Shown piece by piece: positions 26,862 through 35,650 of a stretch of 64,000 nt of DNA; positions within the stretch are counted from its first letter, which is position 1; each line of letters opens with the position of its first letter. The notes under the pieces were generated by a model that saw only the letters and a list, made by a program, of their open reading frames with translations, did not search any database and was not told the DNA's origin. Source of the DNA: Nitrospirota bacterium (GTDB lineage: Bacteria > Nitrospinota_A > UBA7883 > JACRGQ01); assembly GCA_024275955.1 (NCBI GenBank), contig JAJRYD010000029.1, positions 1-64,000 of the forward strand, in the 5' to 3' direction. The position numbers and the translations under genes are program-made.

Positions 26862-28742
26862 ATGGAAGTCTCCCGGGTATTTGAGCCGGGGGGGCTACTC
26901 TCCCAGTCTCTTGAAGATTACGAGCCTCGGTCAGAACAGATAAAAATGGCAGAGGCTGTGAGCATCGCTATTGATTCCTGCCGAATGCTTGTTGTTGAAG
27001 CTGGAACCGGAACAGGTAAAACGCTTGCCTATCTTGTTCCGGCAATTCTAAGCGACCGGCAGGTTGTCATCTCTACAGCTACGAAGAACCTTCAAGAGCA
27101 GGTTTTTTTTAAAGATATTCCATACCTCAAAAAGCATCTTGGGGTAGATTTTTCCGCTATGATGATGAAGGGTCGTTCCAACTATCTTTGCCCCCATAGG
27201 CTCGATAAGTTTTTACAAGGGAGCATGTTTACCAACGCTTCCGAGAAGAGACTGCTTGATAAAATTTTCAAGTGGTCCCAAAAAACAAAGACAGGCGATA
27301 AGGCGGAACTTTTAGACCTTCCTGAGGGTAGCAGGCTATGGAGCCAGATATGTTCCACGCCAGATTTTTGCGACGGTTTAAAGTGTCCCCGCCAGACCGA
27401 CTGCTTTATCTCCAAGTTAAGAAAACAGTCGGAGGAATCGCAAATTATTGTTGTAAACCACCACCTCTTTTTTGCAGATTTGGCAATCAGGGATAAAGGA
27501 TTTACCGGAGTTTTGCCCGATTACGATGTGGCGATCTTTGACGAAGCGCATCAAGTGGAAGAGACGGCATCGCAGTACTTCGGTTTTTCAGTTACAAGCC
27601 ATCGGATGGATGACCTTGTGCGGGATACGGTAAAGGAAGTTGACAAGCTTAAAAGCAAGGGCGAATTGATAAAGGATATAGACAACCTTGACACAAGGAT
27701 CAAAAATTTCTTTTACGGTTTTCATAAGGAAAGCGACAACAGGTTCAGCCTTTCCGAATTTCCTTTCGATATGGAGTCGGCCGAAATAGTTCTTACCTCT
27801 TTACTTGCCGTTGAGTCTAAGCTTTCTTCTTTAAAAAAGAGCGATGATACGCTCAAAGCTCTTGCATCCAGATATCTGATCATACATGACGAACTTGCGC
27901 GGCTTATAGCGTGTGAGGGGAGCGATTATATTTTCTGGGGCGAGACCAGAGGTAAATCGGTTTTCCTTTATGCTTCTAGTATTGATGTTTCTCCGATGCT
28001 AAAGAAGAGCCTTTACAGCAGATGCACCACGCTGTTTACCTCTGCCACACTCGCTTCTGCGGGCGAATTTGACTACTTTCGGTCGCGGCTCGGGCTAGAG
28101 GAGACAGACACGCTTCTTTTACCTTCACCTTTCGATTTTGAAAAACAGGTGAGCATTTATATCCCGAAACTGCCGGAGCCTAGCAGTGCCGCTTTTCTCG
28201 ACGGTCTTTTAGATGAATCGCTAAAAGTGATTAATCTTGTAAAGGGTAAGACGCTTTTTCTTTTTACATCTTTTAGGAATATGCATGAGGTGAGAAGAAG
28301 GCTGGAGGGCAGACTGAAGTTTTCGATATTAACTCAAGGGGAGGCGCCGAGGCATATTTTGCTAGAGCAGTTTAGGAACGATATAGATTCGGTTTTACTC
28401 GCTACATCGAGCTTTTGGCAAGGCGTCGATGTGAGAGGGGAGGCACTCAGCTGTCTGATTATAGATAGGCTTCCTTTTGCTTCGCCGGGTGATCCTGTCA
28501 TGTCGGCCAGAATTGAAAGAATAGAGAAAAACGGCGGCAACCCGTTTCGCGACTATCAGCTTCCTTTTGCAGTGCTACTGCTCAAACAGGGACTCGGGAG
28601 GCTTATTAGGCACCGTAATGACAAAGGGATAATAATGATTGCTGACAATAGAATTACGACCAAGCGGTACGGCAAGAGCTTTCTCAAGTCGTTGCCGCCG
28701 GCACCTATAGTCAGCAGGTTTGAAGAGCTTGCTTGGGGCTAG
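26862..28742 (+). CDS. dinG: DinG-family ATP-dependent DNA helicase
   Basis: 626 residues from ATG 26862. Superfamily 2, XPD/DinG type: Walker A VVEAGTGTGKTLAYLVPA, Ia ISTATKNLQEQ, motif II FDEAHQVEE, later TSATLAS, motif V-like ATSSFWQGVDVRG and motif VI GLGRLIRH. Four cysteines between the Walker motifs (YLCPHR, then ICSTPDFCDGLKCPRQ and TDCF) can hold the iron-sulfur cluster of this family. It unwinds DNA 5'-3' and resolves structures such as R-loops during repair. It is encoded 34 bp after aroF. Confidence 0.93.
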   Translation: MEVSRVFEPGGLLSQSLEDYEPRSEQIKMAEAVSIAIDSCRMLVVEAGTGTGKTLAYLVPAILSDRQVVISTATKNLQEQVFFKDIPYLKKHLGVDFSAMMMKGRSNYLCPHRLDKFLQGSMFTNASEKRLLDKIFKWSQKTKTGDKAELLDLPEGSRLWSQICSTPDFCDGLKCPRQTDCFISKLRKQSEESQIIVVNHHLFFADLAIRDKGFTGVLPDYDVAIFDEAHQVEETASQYFGFSVTSHRMDDLVRDTVKEVDKLKSKGELIKDIDNLDTRIKNFFYGFHKESDNRFSLSEFPFDMESAEIVLTSLLAVESKLSSLKKSDDTLKALASRYLIIHDELARLIACEGSDYIFWGETRGKSVFLYASSIDVSPMLKKSLYSRCTTLFTSATLASAGEFDYFRSRLGLEETDTLLLPSPFDFEKQVSIYIPKLPEPSSAAFLDGLLDESLKVINLVKGKTLFLFTSFRNMHEVRRRLEGRLKFSILTQGEAPRHILLEQFRNDIDSVLLATSSFWQGVDVRGEALSCLIIDRLPFASPGDPVMSARIERIEKNGGNPFRDYQLPFAVLLLKQGLGRLIRHRNDKGIIMIADNRITTKRYGKSFLKSLPPAPIVSRFEELAWG

Positions 28743-28883
28743 TTTTGCTCCATCCCTGTAAATTAAAGTAATATATATAAATTTTTCAACTATTCCGGCC
28801 TGATATAAGGTAAACTCGTGGGCTGACGGGGATTTCCACTTTGGAGTTTAACTTACTGAAAATATAGCGTATTTGGGGTCTGA

Positions 28884-29741
28884 ATGAGCATTGAAAGAGC
28901 GGATGTAGTTAGTCAAATAGACAAGCTTCCGGCCTTTAACGCTACTGTGGCAAAGGTGATACAACTTTCAAACGATCCAAAATCCCAGCCGAAAGACCTT
29001 GTTCACGCAATCAGTATCGACCCTATATTGACGGCCGAGATTTTAAAGCTAATTAACTCCGCCTATTTCGGCGTTGCGACTCAGGTTGTTTCCCTTCAGC
29101 GGGCTGTGGTTATGCTTGGGTTGAACACTGTAAAAAATCTTGCTCTCAGCTCGTCTCTTATCTCCAATATAAAGATGCGCAACAACTTTCAATGGTTCAC
29201 CAGTGACGAGTTTTGGGAACATTCTCTTGGAACTGCTGTAGGTGCCAAGTTGGTGGCGGCTAGCAGGTCTGTGCCTATTGCGGAAAGGGAGGAATATTTT
29301 ATCGCCGGACTGCTTCACGATATGGGTAAAATCGTATTTGTGCAGTATCATCACGAGGAGTATGCGAGAATTATGGATCCTGATTTCAGGCCTGGAGAAA
29401 GAAAGTCTAACCTAGAGGTGGAATCGTTTGGCGTGAATCATGCCGAGCTTGGCGGCCTTATGACCGAAAGCTGGAAGCTTCCCCAATCGCTTTGCGACTC
29501 AATAAAGGAGCATCACAGGCCGAGTTTTAACGGCGATTCGTCTGATATTGTAAAGGCGGCGGTGAGTCTTTCGGATTTTGTTTGCAATAAAAGACAGCTT
29601 GGGATAAAAAGCTATGTAGGGATGGAAGAGCCCGACCCGATGGTATGGGAGGTTCTTTCGCTTGATGAAGGCGACGTGGATGGCCTGTTTGCTAACCTTG
29701 ACAAGGAAGTCGAGAAAGCAAAGGTCTTTTTAAGGCAGTAG
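28884..29741 (+). CDS. HDOD-domain signalling protein
   Basis: 285 residues. The HDOD domain covers most of the protein: IDKLPAFNATVAKVIQLSND, SIDPILTAEILKLINSAYFG, LQRAVVMLGLNTVKNLALS and FIAGLLHDMGKIVFVQ, then SVNHAELGGLMTESWKLPQ-like sequence and a final SLCDSIKEHHRP. The HD residues of true phosphohydrolases are only partly kept (GLLHDMGK and EHH present). HDOD proteins often relay chemosensory or cell-cycle signals. No other domain is attached. Confidence 0.9.
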   Translation: MSIERADVVSQIDKLPAFNATVAKVIQLSNDPKSQPKDLVHAISIDPILTAEILKLINSAYFGVATQVVSLQRAVVMLGLNTVKNLALSSSLISNIKMRNNFQWFTSDEFWEHSLGTAVGAKLVAASRSVPIAEREEYFIAGLLHDMGKIVFVQYHHEEYARIMDPDFRPGERKSNLEVESFGVNHAELGGLMTESWKLPQSLCDSIKEHHRPSFNGDSSDIVKAAVSLSDFVCNKRQLGIKSYVGMEEPDPMVWEVLSLDEGDVDGLFANLDKEVEKAKVFLRQ

Positions 29742-29747
29742 GTTTGT

Positions 29748-30629
29748 ATGAAGCTTAGGTTTTGGGGAGTAAGAGGTTCTGTACCTACTCCGGGTCCTGA
29801 TACGGTTTATTTTGGCGGCAATACCTCTTGCCTACAGCTTACGGATAGCGATGAGCCTGTGGTAGTACTCGACGCGGGGACTGGAATAAGAGGTATCGGC
29901 CTAGACCTTGTAAGCAAGCATCCAGATAAAAAGGAAATACATCTCCTCTTTTCGCATACTCACTGGGATCATATTCAAGGGCTTCCGTTTTTCGCTCCGC
30001 TTTACATTCCGGGCTACAGTATTGACATTTATGGGCCGGTTCATTATGAAAAATCTCTCGAAGAGATACTCGACCGGCAGATGGAGTATACCTACTTTCC
30101 TGTTCGTGTGGCGGAGCTTCAGGCCAAAATCACATATCACGAATTGAAAGAGGAAGATTTTTCAATCGGAGGCTACAACTGCGCCTCAAAATATCTCAAT
30201 CATCCGGTGCTTTGTCTCGGATACAGGTTCAAAAAAGAGGGCAAATCGGTAATCTACTGCACCGACCACGAGCCTTATTACAACTACCTCGGCGAAGATG
30301 ATACAGGTGAGGAAATGGGGGCGATAATAGAAGAGCAAAACGGCCGTCTTGAAGATTTTGTTCGCGGTGCGGACCTCCTTGTGATGGATTCGCAATACAC
30401 AGAGGGAGAATACCGATCGCACCTCGGGTGGGGGCATAGCACCACAAAGCATACCATCGACCTTGTGCTGAAAACCGGCGTGAAGCGTTGTTCGCTTTTT
30501 CATCACGACCCCGACAGGAAAGACGATGACGAAAAGAAAATTATAGAGGGACTCCAAAAGCACCTTGATGAATCTCCAGACCTGATTGATATCTTCGGAG
30601 CTAGGGAAGGCATGGAAATTGACATTTAA
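29748..30629 (+). CDS. Metallo-beta-lactamase-fold hydrolase
   Basis: 293 residues starting MKLRFWGVRGSVPTPGPDT. The zinc motif HTHWDH (LFSHTHWDHIQGLPFF) is complete, with later ligands in IYCTDHEP, MDSQYTEGEY and the terminal LFHHDPDR. The opening WGVRGSVPTPG and SLQLTD are typical of a branch that includes cyclic-nucleotide phosphodiesterase-like enzymes and is often found beside signalling genes. The substrate cannot be fixed from sequence. It begins 6 bp after the HDOD gene, so the two are likely co-transcribed. Confidence 0.88.
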   Translation: MKLRFWGVRGSVPTPGPDTVYFGGNTSCLQLTDSDEPVVVLDAGTGIRGIGLDLVSKHPDKKEIHLLFSHTHWDHIQGLPFFAPLYIPGYSIDIYGPVHYEKSLEEILDRQMEYTYFPVRVAELQAKITYHELKEEDFSIGGYNCASKYLNHPVLCLGYRFKKEGKSVIYCTDHEPYYNYLGEDDTGEEMGAIIEEQNGRLEDFVRGADLLVMDSQYTEGEYRSHLGWGHSTTKHTIDLVLKTGVKRCSLFHHDPDRKDDDEKKIIEGLQKHLDESPDLIDIFGAREGMEIDI

Positions 30630-30648
30630 TTTTTTCGACTAGATTTTT

Positions 30649-31314
30649 ATGGCGTCGAATTTTAAAAGCGACCTGAGGAATCTTTTTTTCGCAGGCCTTC
30701 TCGTAACTCTGCCTCTGGTATTTACGGTATTTCTTCTTCATTTTCTTTTTGTCAGCCTTGACAACCTGCTTGGCCCCGGTGTCGCTATTCTTTTGAATAA
30801 GGTTGGCTACAATATAGACCCAGCTTTTAGGCTTCCAGGGTTAGGCATAGTCGCGCTTGTATTGCTGGTGCTTCTTGTGGGGATATTTGCCAGAAATATA
30901 CTTGGCGAAAAGATAGTAAGCCTTTACGAGTCGATTCTTGTGCGAATACCATTCGCGAAAAGTATCTATGTAGGTGCCAAGCAGATTGTGGAGACTTTTG
31001 GTAAATCTATGGGCGATAAGTTTAACAAAGTGGTAATGATAGAATACCCGCGAAAAGGGATTTACGCGCTTGCTTTTACCACAAGCAAATCTTCCGGCGA
31101 GGTGGTGCGCAAAACAGGCAAGGAGATGACTAATGTTTTTCTTCCAACCACTCCTAATCCTACCTCCGGTTTTTTTCTGCTCATCCCGAATGAAGAGATA
31201 ATCGATCTTGATATGTCCGTGGAGGCCGGCATAAAGATGATTATTTCAGGCGGGCTGGTTACACCGCCCAACGGCGCAAAAGGGGAGCCGGAGAAGATTA
31301 AAAATGGCCAATGA
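30649..31314 (+). CDS. DUF502 family membrane protein
   Basis: 221 residues with two or three N-terminal hydrophobic segments (LFFAGLLVTLPLVFTVFLLHFLF, LPGLGIVALVLLVLLVGIFA) followed by the conserved cytosolic part: YESILVRIPFAKSIYVGAKQIVETFG, VMIEYPRKGIYALAFTT, NVFLPTTPNPTSGFFLLIP and EEIIDLDMSVEAGIKMIISGG. DUF502 proteins are widespread and uncharacterised. It overlaps the next gene by 11 bp. Confidence 0.92.
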   Translation: MASNFKSDLRNLFFAGLLVTLPLVFTVFLLHFLFVSLDNLLGPGVAILLNKVGYNIDPAFRLPGLGIVALVLLVLLVGIFARNILGEKIVSLYESILVRIPFAKSIYVGAKQIVETFGKSMGDKFNKVVMIEYPRKGIYALAFTTSKSSGEVVRKTGKEMTNVFLPTTPNPTSGFFLLIPNEEIIDLDMSVEAGIKMIISGGLVTPPNGAKGEPEKIKNGQ

Positions 31315-31654
31315 ACCGGAATTCGATAACAGAATTATTGAAAAACCTCTCACAAAAGACGAGCTTGAGAAGATGGCTAAAGGCCACAACGGAACAATAA
31401 AGCTAGTGGCAGATATTCAAAGGGAAAGAGTTGCCGCCGGCGCCAAGTGGCATAGCGGTTTGCGTAATCTTTTGGTCGCTGAAGGCTCAAATCCTGACGA
31501 TTGCTGGGGCGCCAAAATTGATATCAATTCAGGCGGGATAGTCTACGAATCGCAGATAAATAAAGAAAAACCGCAGCACAATGCGGTGGAGATAAAAGAC
31601 GACGCGGTTAGAAAAAAAATGAAGCTGTTTATAGAAAGGTTTTTCGTGCCTTAA
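31304..31654 (+). CDS. DUF5674-like small protein
   Basis: 116 residues, soluble. IIEKPLTKDELEKMAKGHNG, VADIQRERVAAGAKWHSGL, GSNPDDCWGAKIDINSGGIVYESQINKEKPQ and the closing EIKDDAVRKKMKLFIERFF follow the layout of the DUF5674 family, small proteins of unknown function. Start ATG lies inside the DUF502 gene, so translation is probably coupled. Confidence 0.72.
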   Translation: MANEPEFDNRIIEKPLTKDELEKMAKGHNGTIKLVADIQRERVAAGAKWHSGLRNLLVAEGSNPDDCWGAKIDINSGGIVYESQINKEKPQHNAVEIKDDAVRKKMKLFIERFFVP

Positions 31655-31867
31655 GAGACTGTTTTCCAAGCTTGACAGATGTAACCGAGCGGAAAAGGCA
31701 GGCGACAGAAAATACCGCCGCGGAAAAAATGATATGCAGTTTGGCGATACTTGCGATCCTACCGAGCGGTAGTGCAGAAAGGATGCTTATCACTTTGCGG
31801 CGGGGTAGTCTTACTGCCTGCTTTCTTAGAGGAATTGCAAGTTTGTCTGGCATCTCTTTCAAATACC

Positions 31868-32029
31868 TCAAAGTTTTAAATCAATCCTGCCTGAGCTTGA
31901 TTTGGTACTGAAAATTTCCTTGGCCATCTTGGATGCTATCTCTCTCGACTTGACCTTGTATTTTTTGTCGGCTATCTCTTTGCGGAACTTCTCGACCAGC
32001 TCCTTGCGTATTCCGCTTACCGGCGGCAC
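31868..32029 (-). CDS. Small FlgM-like (anti-sigma-28) protein
   Basis: 53 residues, GTG start preceded by GGAGGG at 7 bp, a strong ribosome binding site. The core KELVEKFRKEIADKKYKVK, then SREIASKMAKEI, matches the C-terminal helices of FlgM (..IR.AIANGxYxVxxxxIAxKML), the part that binds sigma-28 (FliA). FlgM is normally 80-100 residues, so this is a short or truncated version: it lacks the N-terminal half. No flagellar gene lies in the window. Alternatively it is an unrelated short helical protein. The TAA immediately before the GTG ends another in-frame short ORF, so the gene may have lost its front part. Confidence 0.5.
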   Translation of the reverse strand: MPPVSGIRKELVEKFRKEIADKKYKVKSREIASKMAKEIFSTKSSSGRIDLKL

Positions 32030-32202
32030 TTAATTTCCCTCCAAAAAGAGATATCCCGGCAGGTTTTTACCTAATTCATCCAATACTTGCATAGATTTCT
32101 TATCGGGATTGCAGATATTTTTCATAAGGGTATAGTGATATAGGCTTTTAAAACAGCAAGTTAAGGCATTCTTCTGTGCTGGTTTTTCTGTTTTTCTTTT
32201 TT

Positions 32203-32218
32203 TGGAACGAGGTTTGCT
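32203..32218 (+). promoter_or_regulatory. Sigma-54-type promoter upstream of ParA-coiled-coil gene
   Basis: TGGAACGAGGTTTGCT matches the RpoN consensus TGGCACGNNNNTTGCW at every fixed position except one (A for C at the fourth). The invariant GG and GC are separated by the required 10 bp. It lies 52 bp before the TTG start. This predicts dependence on RpoN and an enhancer-binding activator. Confidence 0.6.
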
Positions 32219-32269
32219 CCTATCTTTGTTAAGTATAAAATATATAAGAACTTAAAACTGGATAGTGAT

Positions 32270-35200
32270 TTGACAAGAGAAAACAGTATCGACCCAGATA
32301 GATATACAACCGGGCCGCCATCTTTAAACTCTGGCGGGCCTAGCGTTGTATCGGTCACAGGTACGGCTGGAGGAGCCGGGAAAACTACGTTGGCACTTTG
32401 CTCGGGGATAGCTGTAGCTTCGGCCGGGCATAGGGTGCTGGTGGTCGATTTAGGTTATTCCGGCGGCCGAATGCTTTCCCTGCTTGGGATGAGCCAGCCA
32501 GACCGAAACCTTCACAACTATTTTAAGAGATCCAAAACGCTTGAAGAGGTAATTATTTCGACCACTGTTCCGCACCTCTCTTTAATTCACGGTGGGGCAA
32601 TCTTGACCGATAGCTTTCAGGGAAAGCTTACCCGCATAAACCTTTTGAGGAACCTGAGGAAACTTCCGTTCGAGTTTATTTTTCTAGATCTCGGCATGTT
32701 GTGGAACAGCCAGAGGTCGGGGCTGTTTGCCTCATCGGATTACCGTATCGTAGTCGGCACGGAGGAAGAATCTACCTCCAGCGCGGTAGTACAGCTGGTT
32801 TCTTCTAACCTATTTTCAGAACTGGGTGACTATCCAAAGCTTACGAGAGAAGATAGGGAAAGCCTCGACGCTATTGAAAACAGATTTGCCTATAACCCAG
32901 ATTTTTCCGTTTTGGGTGGTCAGTTGAAGGAGCAGGTACCACCACTAAAGGAAGAGTGGGAAAAGCTGTTTTCCGGCTATGAGGTAAATATTTTTTTAAA
33001 TAAGGTTTCCTCTCTTGATTACTTTAGGTTCTTAAAAATAGGCTACGAAGAATGTTTTAGAAATGCCTCGCTTAGCGGCTACCGCTTGCTACCGATTCCG
33101 AACTGTCTTTCATTTCCAGAAGATCTTTCCGCAATTTTGAACAGCTCGTTTTTTGCCGCTTGCCGCGGGTGGATTGTAGACCTTTTGGGGCTTGGTGGCA
33201 GGGAAAACGAAGATATTGAAGTGATTTTTTCTTCGGCGCAAGAGCTTTTAAAGGGCGGCCGCGTTTCGGCCGAAATTGCCGGTAAGCCTGTTGTAAAAAA
33301 CTTTGGGAACGAAGTGGAAAAAATTGACCGTGAGATGGAGCTGGTTCGCGCGGAGAAATTTGAAGCGGTCAACCGTGCTGTTGAAAAGAGTATGTTCGAT
33401 CGTAAAAAAGAGGCATCGCATAAACTTGAACTGGAAGCGGAAGAAAAGCGGTATGCCCTTAATGACGAAGTCGAAAACCAGAGGCGCAGATTTCAGCTTG
33501 AGATGGAGAGGGAAGCCGACATCCTAAGAGCCGAAAGAGACGCAAAACTCTCTATGGAGTTCAACGAGAAATCGGCACAATTTACCGAAGAGCTTTCCTT
33601 GATACGCGCGAGCAGGATAAAGGATATGGAAAGCCAGCTGGAGAAATATTATCCAAGCGCTAGAGCCGCCTTTGAAAACGAGATGAAGATGAAAAGAAAA
33701 AGGCGGGAGATGGAGATTGAAGACGAACTTCGCCTGCTGAAGAAAAAACGGTTAAGCAAAATCGAAAATGAGCTGGCGGTAGAAGTAGATAAGGTTCGTG
33801 AAATGATATGGCAGGAACTTGAAACAAAACGCGAAACGAGAATGTCTCAGATTGACGACAGAATCCACCAGTACAGAGAGGAAAAACGCAAAGAGGTGGA
33901 TAATGAGTTTAAGAAAAAGAAAAGTTTTCAGATCTCTAAACTTGACAAAGAGATAAGCGTTCGAAGGGAGAACCTTCTTATGGATATCTTTAAGGAAGTG
34001 ATGGAGACTACGTCACTTTTAGATGAAGAAGAATATCAAAGAAAGGCGAAGCTACAAAGCCGCCTAAACGCGGAACTTTCAGAAGAGAGAGAGGCGGCGA
34101 AAGCGCGAATGCGCAAGGAAGTAGATAACTACCGCGACGAAAAGACGGCTGAAATTCTAAATCAGATAAGCGCGTTTAAAAAAGAAAAGATGGAAATGTT
34201 CAAAGGAGAGGTAGACGAACTTCGCGAAAGGCTTAAGGAAGAGGCGACCGAAGAGGCAGAAGATGTACGAAAAAAGATAATAAGTAAAACTTCCGCGATT
34301 CTGAATAGAGAACGTATTGAACGGATGGAGAAAGTAGATAGAGAAATTCGTGCAATAAGAACATCTAGAGAGTTGTCGCTCGACAAGGAGATGACAAAGC
34401 TTGAAGACAAAATGAGAGGGGAAGTACACCACAGGATTATCGAAGAGGAAAAAAGGCTTGTCTCTATGCTTGAAAAAACCTTTTCAGACAGAAAGAAGGA
34501 AAAGGAAAATATACTGCGCGGCTTTCTAAAAACCGAACGGACAAAGAAAATTACCGAGCTCAATGATGATGTTAAAAAATTAAAACAGACAATGCTGGAA
34601 AATATTTCCAGTGAGATGGAGGTTGTTAAGGCTCTTCAGGTTGAGAATGTCGAAACAGAGGTTACCAGTATAAGGGAGGCGCGGCACAAAGAACTTGAAA
34701 AGGGCCTGCAGGATGAAATAAGAGAGAGGACAAGAGCTATCTCTTACGCGATTCGCGGCAAGGAATCTAAGCTTCGCACTGAAATGGCGGAGGGGGTATC
34801 TAATGAGGAGGTGCGGTTGCGGGCGTTGATACATGAAAACCTGAAAGTAGAATCGAACGAACTGCGCAGAAAGATGCTAAGCAAACTGGCTAGTCAGGAA
34901 GACGAGCTGAGAACGCAAAGCAGGGTTGAAGTTGATAATGAAAAAAGCCGGAGGATGGACGAGCTGGAAAGAGAAATTGATTTGAAGAAAAGAGATGGCG
35001 CCGAACTGCTTGAAGGCTGGAACAGTAGGAAGAAAGCGGAGATGCTTCGCGATGTTATAGCTGGTATTAGTGAGGAGGAAAAGCTAAGGCGCGAGCTTAT
35101 GTCCTCGGAATTAGAGTACGAGATGAAAAACGAAAGGCGCAAACGGATGATTCGATTACAGCGGCTGGAGGAAGAAGAAAGAAAAAAGCTAAAGTTGCTT

Positions 35201-35650
35201 ATCGAGCGAAGCAGGCTGTCCGCGACCAGCAAAATCAAGAAAATAGCACGCGAAGAATATCTCCGGCGGCTCGACTCGATGCAAGAGGAATTTAAGATGG
35301 AGAGGGAGAGCCGGCTTGAACTATTGATAAGGGATATTGACTCTGAAAAGAAAATTCAAATGAGCCGTATAGGTGAGACGATTTTAAGGAAAAAGGAAGA
35401 TGCTCTTTTAGAGCTTGAAAACGAGCTAATCGGGGTTAGGGCTAAAAAGCTGTCTGAGGTAGAAAGATATGTGGAAACTCAAGAAAGGAAAGTAGATGAA
35501 AGGCTCGACAAAAGATATTCCGAGCTTTTAAGGAAAAAAGATGAGTGGGTAGATTTTGAGGCGAGAAAGACAGCTATTAAAGCCAAGGAAAGATTGCACG
35601 AGGAGCTTGAATCTGAAAAAGAGCGCTGGCTTCAGGGATACCTTGCGTAA
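32270..35650 (+). CDS. ParA/MinD-like P-loop NTPase fused to very long coiled coil (ends at an in-frame TAA)
   Basis: 1126 residues to TAA 35648-35650. Residues ~25-330 form a SIMIBI-class NTPase: P-loop GTAGGAGKTT (31-40), RVLVVDLGYSGGRMLSLLG and FIFLDLGMLWN. The deviant Walker A of ParA/MinD starts with a Lys (KGGxGKT); here that position is Ala (AGGAGKT), so the sandwich-dimer chemistry of ParA may be altered. From ~340 to the end the sequence is an almost unbroken, highly charged coiled coil rich in Glu, Lys, Arg and Met (repeats of the type EMKMKRKRREMEIEDELRLL). Start is TTG 32270 with a weak ribosome binding site. A filament-forming or polarity protein is plausible. The frame continues after the TAA. 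Confidence 0.85.
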   Translation: MTRENSIDPDRYTTGPPSLNSGGPSVVSVTGTAGGAGKTTLALCSGIAVASAGHRVLVVDLGYSGGRMLSLLGMSQPDRNLHNYFKRSKTLEEVIISTTVPHLSLIHGGAILTDSFQGKLTRINLLRNLRKLPFEFIFLDLGMLWNSQRSGLFASSDYRIVVGTEEESTSSAVVQLVSSNLFSELGDYPKLTREDRESLDAIENRFAYNPDFSVLGGQLKEQVPPLKEEWEKLFSGYEVNIFLNKVSSLDYFRFLKIGYEECFRNASLSGYRLLPIPNCLSFPEDLSAILNSSFFAACRGWIVDLLGLGGRENEDIEVIFSSAQELLKGGRVSAEIAGKPVVKNFGNEVEKIDREMELVRAEKFEAVNRAVEKSMFDRKKEASHKLELEAEEKRYALNDEVENQRRRFQLEMEREADILRAERDAKLSMEFNEKSAQFTEELSLIRASRIKDMESQLEKYYPSARAAFENEMKMKRKRREMEIEDELRLLKKKRLSKIENELAVEVDKVREMIWQELETKRETRMSQIDDRIHQYREEKRKEVDNEFKKKKSFQISKLDKEISVRRENLLMDIFKEVMETTSLLDEEEYQRKAKLQSRLNAELSEEREAAKARMRKEVDNYRDEKTAEILNQISAFKKEKMEMFKGEVDELRERLKEEATEEAEDVRKKIISKTSAILNRERIERMEKVDREIRAIRTSRELSLDKEMTKLEDKMRGEVHHRIIEEEKRLVSMLEKTFSDRKKEKENILRGFLKTERTKKITELNDDVKKLKQTMLENISSEMEVVKALQVENVETEVTSIREARHKELEKGLQDEIRERTRAISYAIRGKESKLRTEMAEGVSNEEVRLRALIHENLKVESNELRRKMLSKLASQEDELRTQSRVEVDNEKSRRMDELEREIDLKKRDGAELLEGWNSRKKAEMLRDVIAGISEEEKLRRELMSSELEYEMKNERRKRMIRLQRLEEEERKKLKLLIERSRLSATSKIKKIAREEYLRRLDSMQEEFKMERESRLELLIRDIDSEKKIQMSRIGETILRKKEDALLELENELIGVRAKKLSEVERYVETQERKVDERLDKRYSELLRKKDEWVDFEARKTAIKAKERLHEELESEKERWLQGYLA

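Larger units (their letters stand above)
31655..32269. other. Intergenic stretch, 615 bp, with one probable small gene
   Basis: It holds the minus-strand FlgM-like ORF (31868-32029) and a sigma-54-type promoter (32203-32218) facing the coiled-coil gene. In frame just upstream of the FlgM-like ORF is a 31-residue open frame (ATG 32123-32125 complement, MKNICNPDKKSMQVLDELGK..., stopping at TAA right before the GTG), which may be a remnant or an upstream peptide. A minus-strand open frame at 31629-31871 has hydrophobic stretches but no ribosome binding site, and I do not call it. Confidence 0.5.

Noticed and set aside
31655-31680. GACTGTTTTC like the left end of inverted-repeat copy 1
   Set aside because: Only 10 bp match and no matching right end lies within 200 bp, so it is not a third copy.
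31629-31871. Minus-strand open frame of 80 codons with a hydrophobic segment
   Set aside because: No ribosome binding site, overlaps the end of the DUF5674 gene, and the sequence resembles no family; probably chance.
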